A stretch of 59,511 nt of DNA from Chloroflexota bacterium. Its GTDB lineage: Bacteria; Chloroflexota; Anaerolineae; Anaerolineales; Villigracilaceae. Positions 53,213-59,511 of the stretch are shown one piece after another (the stretch's first letter is position 1; every line of letters begins with the position of its first letter). Position numbers and translations under genes: made by a program. The stretch spans positions 1 to 59,511 of the forward strand of contig QMIW01000012.1 in NCBI GenBank assembly GCA_024434165.1, written 5' to 3'. Below the pieces are notes generated by a model that was not told the origin of the DNA, made no database searches, and saw only the letters and a program-made list of their open reading frames with translations.

Positions 53213-53821
53213 TTAGAGCGAGATCAAACCAAGTTCGATGCCCCGCTTCACCGCTTCGGTGCGGCTCGCCGCGCCCAGTTTCGCATACAACGACGAAAGA
53301 TGGAACTTGACCGTGTGCTCGCTGATGCCAAGCAGGAGCGCGATTTGTTTGTTGGCAAGCCCTTCCGCCATGTGTTGGAGGACTTCCTTCTCCCGAACCG
53401 TGAGCGGCTCTGCAAGCGACTCTTCCCCCAAAGCCCCCCCTCCCCTTGGCAGGCGCATCAACCCCTCGACCAGGCTTGGTGCGCCGACCCAAAGCCCCTC
53501 CGCCACCGCCAGCGCCGCCGCCGAAAGTTCATCCGCGCCGGCATCAGCAGGCAGGACGCCCCACGCGCGCAGGCTCGAACTCAACAGCGCGCGCACAGAC
53601 TCCAGGTCGTCCGTCAGGAACAACAGCGCAATATTCCCCTTCTCTTCCGGCAAACGCGCCGAAGAGACCGAGGCAAGCACTGCCACCTCGGTCTCTTTTT
53701 CGTTCACATCAGCAAGGCGCACAACCTCGCCCACCACGCGAATGCTGGGGTGGCGATTGAGCATTTCGCGCAGCCCCACCCGCAGTGCATGATTTGGCGA
53801 GACGATGGTGACTCGAATCAA
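53213..53821 (-). CDS. LuxR-type regulator with degenerate receiver domain
   Basis: A 202-residue regulator. The N-terminal ~120 residues have a response-regulator-like fold (RVTIVSPNHALRVGLREML) but lack the acidic pair after strand 1 (VSPNHA) and the phospho-accepting Asp (AVLASVSSA in its place). It is likely a pseudo-receiver not phosphorylated. The C-terminal LuxR/GerE DNA-binding helix-turn-helix is complete (LTVREKEVLQHMAEGLANKQIALLLGISEHTVKFHLSSLYAKLG, part). It lies downstream of the HtrA gene on the same strand, so it may be co-transcribed. Confidence 0.88.
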   Translation of the reverse strand: MIRVTIVSPNHALRVGLREMLNRHPSIRVVGEVVRLADVNEKETEVAVLASVSSARLPEEKGNIALLFLTDDLESVRALLSSSLRAWGVLPADAGADELSAAALAVAEGLWVGAPSLVEGLMRLPRGGGALGEESLAEPLTVREKEVLQHMAEGLANKQIALLLGISEHTVKFHLSSLYAKLGAASRTEAVKRGIELGLISL

Positions 53822-53833
53822 ATAGATTCTCCC

Positions 53834-53920
53834 ATGTCATTGCGGGGAGCGGCAGCCCCGAAGCAGTCTCCACCGAATAGATAAGATTGCTTCGACCATT
53901 TCGCAGTCTCGCAATGACAT
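53834..53920. repeat. ATGTCATTGC palindrome, long copy
   Basis: Outer arms ATGTCATTGCG / CGCAATGACAT; inner AAGCAGTCTC facing AAGATTGCTTC. Lies between the LuxR and HtrA genes and overlaps the last base of the HtrA stop codon. Confidence 0.88.
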
Positions 53921-54819
53921 CAACGTTCACCCACAACGACGTTCACAACCTGCAATTTGCCGCCGCGCAGCACATCCAGCGGCGTGGATTGACCGACCAC
54001 ATCTCCGCTCAGGCGGACGAACAGTTCGTCGTGATGTTCCACCGCGCCGCCAGACACCCCAACGAGGATGTCGCCCACCATCAAACCGCCTTTTTCCGCC
54101 GGGCTGTCTTTTTCGATGCCGACGATCAACAAGCCGGTTTCCTGCCCGCGTTTCAACTGGCTTTGCGCCTCGGCGGGCAGGTTCACGGTCTGGCTGCGAA
54201 TGCCGAGGTAGCCGCGTTTGATCTTTCCGTGCGCGGCGAGCGTTTCGGCGGCTTTCCAGGCGATTTCAACCGGAATGGTGATTGCGCCGCTTCCGCCAAA
54301 GCCGGAGGTGTTGATGCCATATACGCGCCCCTCGCCGTTGACGAGCGGTCCGCCGGAGAAGCCGGGGTAGGAAACGAAGTCGGTCCTGATGTATTTTTCC
54401 AACATGCCGCCGCGCCCGGTGCGGACGGGTCCGCCGATGGCGTTGACTGTGCCAAAACTGGATTCGATTCCGTTTTTGGAGGGACGCCCGACCGCCAGCA
54501 CGAACTCTCCCACGCGCGCGGCTGATTTCGCAGTTTCAGCGGGAACGGCTGAGGCGGAGTCTAACTTCAATACCGCGAGGTCGGTTCCCGGGTCCCGACC
54601 GGCGAGGCGGGCGGTGGTTTCATTCCCATCGGGGAGCAGAATTTTGATATCCTCATCGCGTTCCACCACGTGATCGGCGGTCAGGATCAGGTCTTTTGCA
54701 AATGCAATGCCGCTGGCGGGAAGGCGGCGGCGCGCGTCCACCATCACCGTGAATTTGCCCGCTGCTTCAGCGGCGTTTGCCATTGCTTCCGAAAGTTCGG
54801 TAAAAATATTTTTGCTCAT
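53920..54819 (-). CDS. Cytoplasmic HtrA-like S1C serine protease with PDZ domain
   Basis: A 299-residue protease. Catalytic triad is H in TADHVV, D in GTDLAVL and S in GFSGGPL (normally GNSGG). A PDZ domain follows (GLLIVGIEKDSPAEKGGLMVGDILVGVSG). No signal peptide or membrane segment is present, unlike periplasmic DegP, so it should act in the cytoplasm or be released otherwise. The gene sits next to a LuxR regulator. Start ATG has AAAGGAG upstream. Confidence 0.9.
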   Translation of the reverse strand: MSKNIFTELSEAMANAAEAAGKFTVMVDARRRLPASGIAFAKDLILTADHVVERDEDIKILLPDGNETTARLAGRDPGTDLAVLKLDSASAVPAETAKSAARVGEFVLAVGRPSKNGIESSFGTVNAIGGPVRTGRGGMLEKYIRTDFVSYPGFSGGPLVNGEGRVYGINTSGFGGSGAITIPVEIAWKAAETLAAHGKIKRGYLGIRSQTVNLPAEAQSQLKRGQETGLLIVGIEKDSPAEKGGLMVGDILVGVSGGAVEHHDELFVRLSGDVVGQSTPLDVLRGGKLQVVNVVVGER

Positions 54820-54962
54820 GGGGTACTCCTTTGCGCCTCATTCTAGCCGTTGCGCGTTGGGAGTGTATCGGTGAAACGGGCAGCCTGCTACTGGACGTTT
54901 GGGTAGGTGATGTAACCGGAGACGAACGGGATGATTCATAAATCTTCTTTCATTTCCGTCCC

Positions 54963-55898
54963 TCACGGTTGTTTTCCTCTCGCTTTTTGTTCGAGAGGCA
55001 GGAGGGCGGCAAGAAGTTTTTCGTGCGTGGGGGTCGGGATTCCCGCCGCCCTTCCCAAACGGATGACTGCACCGGTCTGCTCGTTCAACTCGGAGGGTCT
55101 GCCTTCCATCATGTCCTTTTGCATGGAGGCAAGCATGGCGTACGGCAGGGCGTCTATGCGTTTCATCGTCTCGGCAACCAGGGATTCGGGGAGCATCACG
55201 CCCCGCGCGCGCGCCACCGCCGCCGTCTCGTTCATGGCATCAATCAACATCTGGCGCGCCGCGGGGTCTTCGCGGTAGGCGCCGATCGGCTGGCGGGTGT
55301 AGGCGCCTACGCCGCTCGTGCCGGAGATGAAGACGAATTTTTCCCACATCGTCACGTGAATGTCGGCGGGTACGTCCACGAGGATTCCATCCAGTGCGGC
55401 GAACATCCGGCGGATGGATTCGATTCGTTCGCTTTTCGAGTTGTCCAATTCGCCGAAGGCGATGTACGGCTGGACGCCCACATGACGGATATGTCCCGGC
55501 GCTTCGACGAACGAACTGATGCGGCACAGCCCGCCGACGACGTTCCTGCGGTCGAACGCGGCGAGTAGTTTATCCATGTGTTCGATGCCGTTGAGCAGGG
55601 GCAGGATCACGGTCTGCCCGCCGACCAGCGGCTTCATCTGCGTGATGGCGGCATCCAACTGCCAGGCTTTGACGGCGAGCAGGATGAGATCCGCTTCGCC
55701 GACGGACTGGGGAGAGTCGCTTGCTTTGGCAGGGTGAACCCGGAAATCGCCGCTGATGGAATCCACGCGCAAGCCGGAGGTTTGGATGGCGGCGAGGTGC
55801 ATGCCGCGGGCGATAAAGGTGACATCCTGCCCGGCGTGCGCCAGCCTGCCGCCGAAGTATCCGCCCACGCCGCCCGAACCAAAGATGACGATTTTCAT
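54963..55898 (-). CDS. panE: 2-dehydropantoate 2-reductase
   Basis: A 311-residue NADPH-dependent reductase that turns ketopantoate into pantoate. The dinucleotide site is IFGSGGVGGYFGGRLAHAG and substrate-binding residues lie in LLAVKAWQLDAAI and the conserved Lys near WEKFVF (K in MWEKF). Length and layout fit the PanE/ApbA family. Start set at 55898 by CGGAG; an eight-codon longer frame exists. Confidence 0.93.
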   Translation of the reverse strand: MKIVIFGSGGVGGYFGGRLAHAGQDVTFIARGMHLAAIQTSGLRVDSISGDFRVHPAKASDSPQSVGEADLILLAVKAWQLDAAITQMKPLVGGQTVILPLLNGIEHMDKLLAAFDRRNVVGGLCRISSFVEAPGHIRHVGVQPYIAFGELDNSKSERIESIRRMFAALDGILVDVPADIHVTMWEKFVFISGTSGVGAYTRQPIGAYREDPAARQMLIDAMNETAAVARARGVMLPESLVAETMKRIDALPYAMLASMQKDMMEGRPSELNEQTGAVIRLGRAAGIPTPTHEKLLAALLPLEQKARGKQP

Positions 55899-55972
55899 TA
55901 GCCGCTCCGGTTTTGTTTTCAATGCACAAATACAGTTGCAGGAGGGAAGTATATCTTACGCGCGGGGTCTGC

Positions 55973-55978
55973 TATAAT
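55973..55978 (+). promoter_or_regulatory. -10 box of the RimJ-like GNAT gene
   Basis: TATAAT 16 bases before the ATG at 55995; CGGAG lies between. Confidence 0.5.
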
Positions 55979-55994
55979 CTTTTCGGAGAATCGA

Positions 55995-56510
55995 ATGGTC
56001 CAGGCGCTTCGTCCCACCCTCATTACGGAAAGGTTGACCCTGCGTCCGTTTACGATGGACGACCGCGAGGCGCTGCTGGTAATTACACAGGAGCCGGATA
56101 TCTTCCGGTACTTCCCCGCCAAAACCGCCTGGAATATGGAGAAAGTGGAGAGGAACATCCAGCACCAGATCAATCATTGGAAGATGTTCGGCTACGGTCA
56201 AATGGCGGTGACGATGCGTGAGACCGGTCAACTGATGGGCTGGTGCGGGCTGGAGTTTTTGAACGACACGAAGGAAACCGAGGTGGGATACCTGCTGGGT
56301 CGCGCCTTTTGGGGCAAGGGCTTTGCCACCGAAGCGGCGCGCGCATCCGTGCAGTTTGGGCTGGAGGAAGTCGGGCTGAAGGAAATCATTGGCTTGACCG
56401 ACCCGTTGAACGTCGCATCGCAGCGGGTGCTGGAAAAATGCGGGTTGAGTTTCACCTGGCGGCAGGTCTATTTCGGGATGGAAATGTTCCGGTTCGCGAT
56501 TCAGGCTTGA
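55995..56510 (+). CDS. RimJ/RimL-type GNAT acetyltransferase
   Basis: A 171-residue N-acetyltransferase. TERLTLRPFTMDDREAL is the family start, LLGRAFWGKGFATEA the acetyl-CoA loop (GKGFA), and TDPLNVASQRVLEKCGL the signature end. It belongs to the RimJ/RimL group that acetylates ribosomal protein N-termini or small molecules. Substrate unknown. Confidence 0.9.
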   Translation: MVQALRPTLITERLTLRPFTMDDREALLVITQEPDIFRYFPAKTAWNMEKVERNIQHQINHWKMFGYGQMAVTMRETGQLMGWCGLEFLNDTKETEVGYLLGRAFWGKGFATEAARASVQFGLEEVGLKEIIGLTDPLNVASQRVLEKCGLSFTWRQVYFGMEMFRFAIQA

Positions 56511-56619
56511 GGTCCGGGTTGAGGCGGGGACGGAGAGCCTGCTCAATTAAAAGCAATTTACTTGTACCGCAACAAGCGGGATGAATCTCGCGGTACCGCA
56601 TAAGGTGAGTTAAAAAATC

Positions 56620-56673
56620 CTGCCACAGATTACACAAACGTTCAATTCCGTAAAACTGTGTAATCCGTGGCAG
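56620..56673. terminator. Bidirectional hairpin between GNAT and MFS genes
   Basis: A 17-base stem beginning CTGCCACAGATTACAC with one mismatch and T-runs on both sides (ATTTTTT on the minus strand). The stem text matches a common dispersed repeat (GTGTAATCCGTGGCAG). Confidence 0.8.
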
Positions 56674-56695
56674 AACACGTTTTTTCGACTTTGAA

Positions 56696-58048
56696 TCAGG
56701 CGGGGACCGCCTCTGCTTTGGGCAGTTCGTCGTGATCGGGCAGGATGGTCTCAGCGTTGTGGATGGCGGGGATGAAGTATCCAGCCATCCCAACCATGAC
56801 GGCAATCAAACCTGAGAACACGATGAGCAATCCCATGCCTGCGCCGGGACCCGTGCCCACAAGCCAGCCGAACACCTGGGAGAGGCTCGATGTGGTGCGC
56901 ATCTGCGGTTCGAGCACAAAGTCGGCAAGTGTGCCGGCGATAATGGGCGAGATGGGATTGGTGAGCCACGCGATCAGGCGGCGCGCCGAGAACACACGTC
57001 CCTGCACGTCCGGCGCCACCTTGGATTGCCAGATGGCTTGATTCGAGCCGTTGACCAACGGGACGACGATTGCGGAGAGCGCGATGCCTGCGATCCAGAC
57101 CGGCAAGCCTCCCACCAGACCCATGACTGCGGTGCCCAGCCCTGAAATGATCCAACCGAGCAGCACGCCGTGAACGCGACGTTTGAACCCGCCCCACGCG
57201 CTCATGATCAAACCGCCCGCCAGTCCGCCGATCGCGCCTGCGGTTTGCACCGAGCCGAACATGAGGCTGTTATTGTCGGAACGAGAAAGGACCATGGGGG
57301 CGAGCAGGGTGAATGCAATGCCCGAAAAGAGATTGCCGGCAAAGAAGATCAACTGCAACCCAAGCAGGCTGGGACGCGCAAAAATGTATTTGAAACCGTA
57401 GGCGGCTTCGCTCCAAATGCTTCCCTGCCCCTGCGCTCCCTCCTCCGTTCGCGGAGGCTGGGGCACATGGACGATCAACAGGGCGCCGATGGCAAGCAAA
57501 AACGTGACCACATCGAAAAACAGGATGCCCGTAAGACCGATGATCGGAAGCAGCATCCCAGCCAGCATGGGGGCAACGACTCCGGGTCCCGCCTCGATCA
57601 GGGACATCATGCCGTTGGCGCGTCCATATTGCTCCTTCGGCACCATGGTGCTGATCGCGGCGGAATATGCGGGCCACTGGAACGACATGCCCAAGCCGTA
57701 GATGACCGAAGCGAAATACAGATGCCAGAATTCGAGAATGCCCAGCCACTGAAAGACCAGGATGAGCACGGTGGCGATTCCCGCCGCCAGGTCGCTGACC
57801 ATCATCATCAGTTTGCGGTTGTGGCGGTCCACCATCACACCGGCAATGGGCGAGATGAGCAGGAACGGGGTGATGAAGAAGACCTGCATCAAGCCGAGCG
57901 CGGTGGCGCTTTCGGTCTGTTCGTACATCCAAATGGTGAGACCAAACTGGCTCATGGAACTTGCCAGCACGGATACGATCTGCCCCAGCCAGACGATGGT
58001 GAAGCCCGTCATGCCGCTAAGGCGTTTTGTGGAAGTTTCCTGCATCAT
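56696..58048 (-). CDS. MFS transporter
   Basis: A 450-residue major facilitator with 12 hydrophobic segments. The N-terminal helix pair has IWMYEQTESATALGLMQVFF and GVMVDRHNRKLMMMVSD (motif A, GxxxDRxxRR). It resembles the macrolide-efflux MefA group. Probable drug or metabolite exporter. Start at 58048 has GAGGAG; a second ATG is adjacent. Confidence 0.9.
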   Translation of the reverse strand: MMQETSTKRLSGMTGFTIVWLGQIVSVLASSMSQFGLTIWMYEQTESATALGLMQVFFITPFLLISPIAGVMVDRHNRKLMMMVSDLAAGIATVLILVFQWLGILEFWHLYFASVIYGLGMSFQWPAYSAAISTMVPKEQYGRANGMMSLIEAGPGVVAPMLAGMLLPIIGLTGILFFDVVTFLLAIGALLIVHVPQPPRTEEGAQGQGSIWSEAAYGFKYIFARPSLLGLQLIFFAGNLFSGIAFTLLAPMVLSRSDNNSLMFGSVQTAGAIGGLAGGLIMSAWGGFKRRVHGVLLGWIISGLGTAVMGLVGGLPVWIAGIALSAIVVPLVNGSNQAIWQSKVAPDVQGRVFSARRLIAWLTNPISPIIAGTLADFVLEPQMRTTSSLSQVFGWLVGTGPGAGMGLLIVFSGLIAVMVGMAGYFIPAIHNAETILPDHDELPKAEAVPA

Positions 58049-58147
58049 TTCTCCTCTGGGTCTAAAGCAATTTTTGAATCCCGAAATTCCGCTTCAGGGC
58101 ACAATATTCCATTTTCTGAAAGCAGAACTTTCGGAGTTCGTCCCGGC

Positions 58148-58206
58148 AGCCGGTCGTAAGTTTTTAGAAAACAAATTTCTGCTCAAGCCGCCGGGAGCGT
58201 ATTTTA
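58148..58206. repeat. Copy of the dispersed element of 29 kb, opposite strand
   Basis: TTTTAGAAAACAAATTTCTG and then CTCAAGCCGCCGGGAGC on the plus strand. The first 25 bases are the exact reverse complement of the run at 29213-29237. Confidence 0.85.
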
Positions 58207-58258
58207 AAATACTCAAGTTGCCACCTTCCAATAGATTTTCTAGGTTCCCCGCCCAAAG

Positions 58259-58345
58259 CCCTCACCCTGCTCTCTCCCATCGGGAGAGGGGGAAGTCATC
58301 CCAGAATATATAACCTTGTTTGGGGTGAGGAAAGCCTCTTGAAAC
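58259..58345. repeat. REP-like palindrome, third copy
   Basis: CCCTCACCCTGCTCTCTCCC facing GGGAGAGGG, with a distant GGGGTGAGG. Confidence 0.7.
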
Positions 58346-58367
58346 CAAGGCAGCAACTCGGGTTATC

Positions 58368-58461
58368 TTAGACTTCTTGTATAAGTGCTCCCGCCGCAGT
58401 CCTCGGCGGCGGGGACGCCGCCTTGAGCAAGGTAAAAAAGTGACTTTTGCAAGAAGTCTAA
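58368..58461. mobile_element. MITE-like element with 12-bp terminal inverted repeats
   Basis: TTAGACTTCTTG at the left end and its perfect reverse complement at the right, 94 bases overall, around the GGCGGCGTCCCCGCCG palindrome. Short, noncoding and with homologous internal sequence in era and at 29 kb. No clear target duplication. Confidence 0.6.
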
Positions 58462-58639
58462 TCTATTTCGACCGGTTACTGAAAGCCGCCTTCAAATCCA
58501 ATACGAAAAGCGCAAGAGGTCTTCCTGCGCTTTTCTCCGGCTACTGCATCATTCGCATCATCGGATTGAGATATAGGTACAACATCTCTCACTCTCCTTC
58601 TGAGTAAGGGAAAAACAGGACGCGCAATTCGAAACAGGC

Positions 58640-59023
58640 TTATTCGACGAATATTTCAACGTGCTCGCCGTCTTCTTCGTCGGTCACGTCAATGATCTTG
58701 CCGGTAACGCCCATGCGCAGGGCTTCCATTACGTTGCTCATATCCACGCCCTGAACTTCAGGGGCGAAATGCGCGCCGATTTTCAGCCCGGCATCCACGA
58801 GCGCAAGCGGTATCTGAACGGAGGCTTTGGAGCGACCGGTGCGGGTATCGGTGACGCGCACCCGCAGCATGCGCGCCCCTCCCGCAGAAGGCGGGCGCGG
58901 CGGAGTAGGGACTCCCTTGCGGGAATCGCTCAGCGCCGCGAGCAGTTTCGCGCCTTCCTCCGCGCTGATCTTGCCTTCCTCGATCAATTTCAGAATCTTC
59001 ATTCGTTCTTCACTGTTTGCCAT
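58640..59023 (-). CDS. SHOCT-like / YvlB-N-like domain protein
   Basis: A 127-residue protein. The first 40 residues are the helical SHOCT-like domain (ERMKILKLIEEGKISAEEGAKLLAAL). After a Pro-rich linker, a beta-rich unit (RMLRVRVTDTRTGRSKASVQIPL) is followed by a helix-rich end (LKIGAHFAPEVQGVDMSNV). Members are often associated with envelope-stress proteins; function is not known. Shine-Dalgarno GGAGA precedes the start. Confidence 0.82.
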   Translation of the reverse strand: MANSEERMKILKLIEEGKISAEEGAKLLAALSDSRKGVPTPPRPPSAGGARMLRVRVTDTRTGRSKASVQIPLALVDAGLKIGAHFAPEVQGVDMSNVMEALRMGVTGKIIDVTDEEDGEHVEIFVE

Positions 59024-59077
59024 AGTTCTGGTTCTCCTTTCACCGTTCAGGGCATGCGCCTCCGAACAGACGTTTTC

Positions 59078-59511
59078 TCATCCTGCAATGACAGGCACGG
59101 TTTCTTCGGCGGGGTTTTCCACTTCGGGCTGTTCCTGCGTTTTGGGCAGTTTGAATTTCAACCAGATCGGGATGACGGACAACAGGATGACCGCCGCCGT
59201 CACCGTGAAGGGAACCGCCGGACCGAAACGCTCCCACATCTGACCGCCGATCCACGGCGCGGGCAGGGAGACGAGCCCCAGGCTGGTGCTGAACAAGCCA
59301 AACGCCAGTCCGCGCACTTTCTGCGGCACAGCCTTGCTGATCAGCGATTGATACGCCGGTCCCGAAATGCCTGCGCCCAACCCCGCCATGCCCCAGCCCA
59401 CATAGTACAACCACTGGCTGCCGGAACCGGAAGGGATGTTCACCAGCAGAAACAACGCGCCAGACATGAACACCATGCCCATCGCAATGCCCACACGCTC
59501 GCCGGCTTTAT
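59078..59511 (-). CDS. MFS transporter, truncated by window edge
   Basis: The frame is open to the last base (KAGERVGIAMGMVFMSG), so the N-terminal part lies outside the window. Visible are three or four hydrophobic segments (LFLLVNIPSGSGSQWLYYVGW; GISGPAYQSLISKAVP; PFTVTAAVILLSVIPIWL) and the motif GLAFGLFSTSLGLVSLPAPWIGG, typical of the C-terminal MFS half. Substrate not known. Confidence 0.85.
   Translation of the reverse strand, partial: KAGERVGIAMGMVFMSGALFLLVNIPSGSGSQWLYYVGWGMAGLGAGISGPAYQSLISKAVPQKVRGLAFGLFSTSLGLVSLPAPWIGGQMWERFGPAVPFTVTAAVILLSVIPIWLKFKLPKTQEQPEVENPAEETVPVIAG

Larger units (their letters stand above)
58049..58639 (+). other. Repeat-filled 591-base intergenic region
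   Basis: Holds four repeats: an opposite-strand copy of the 29-kb element (58148-58206), a REP-like palindrome (58259-58345), the inverted-repeat element at 58368-58461, and a less certain TATTTCGACCGG run. No gene seen. Confidence 0.7.

Noticed and set aside
58368-58461. Full insertion sequence with transposase
   Set aside because: 94 bases and no coding capacity; at most a non-autonomous element.

Overview
The window reads as chromosome from a Chloroflexota bacterium, most likely an Anaerolineae-type lineage. That is inference from content: a bacterial Elp3, NBR1-Ig-like and threonine/proline-rich lipoproteins, Tat-exported L,D-transpeptidases, a DUF5939-type cyclase, and overall moderately high GC. 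No rRNA, tRNA, CRISPR array or recognisable insertion sequence was seen.

Layout. 0-6 kb: the end of a diguanylate cyclase, a Trm9-like methyltransferase divergent from cysH, then elp3, a DMT exporter and era. 6-10.8 kb: an uncharacterised 419-residue protein with panB, a YitT protein and a flippase-like membrane protein. 10.8-16.4 kb: an FAD amine-oxidase-like protein, an AT-rich pair (TcmP-like plus three-Cys Gp37/Gp68-like), a tandem GNAT protein, an NBR1-Ig protein and a DinB protein. 16.5-24.2 kb: gyrB, membrane proteins, a JAMM peptidase, plsY, a nitroreductase, DUF3597, a GNAT and a phosphoesterase. 24.2-25.8 kb: an AT-rich type II restriction-modification module with a BglII/BstYI-like endonuclease and an SPPY-type methyltransferase. 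26-36.8 kb: an SDR threonine-dehydrogenase-like enzyme, envelope lipoproteins, an S41 peptidase, then an amidase and four consecutive L,D-transpeptidases. 38-46 kb: the nusA-ylxR-infB-rbfA-nrnA-truB-ribF expression operon. 46.6-59.5 kb: a surface protein, GGDEF-EAL and adenylate cyclase proteins, a LuxR regulator next to a cytoplasmic HtrA, panE, and two MFS transporters.

The most striking non-gene signal is the density of short dispersed repeats. There are at least four kinds: heptamer/octamer arrays, CCCTCACC...GGTGAGGG REP-like palindromes, ATGTCATTGC-bounded palindromes, and a GGCGGCGTCCCCGCC palindrome family with one MITE-like copy. They lie between genes, supply stop codons, and in three genes (Trm9-like methyltransferase, elp3, era) sit in frame inside the protein. 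One appears to encode the signal peptide of a lipoprotein.

A second theme is promoter architecture. About ten genes have a TANAAT box only 6-10 nt before the ATG and no Shine-Dalgarno sequence, which suggests widespread leaderless or near-leaderless transcription; other genes carry good Shine-Dalgarno sites. The main accessory candidates are the TcmP/three-Cys pair, whose function is unknown, and the restriction-modification module.
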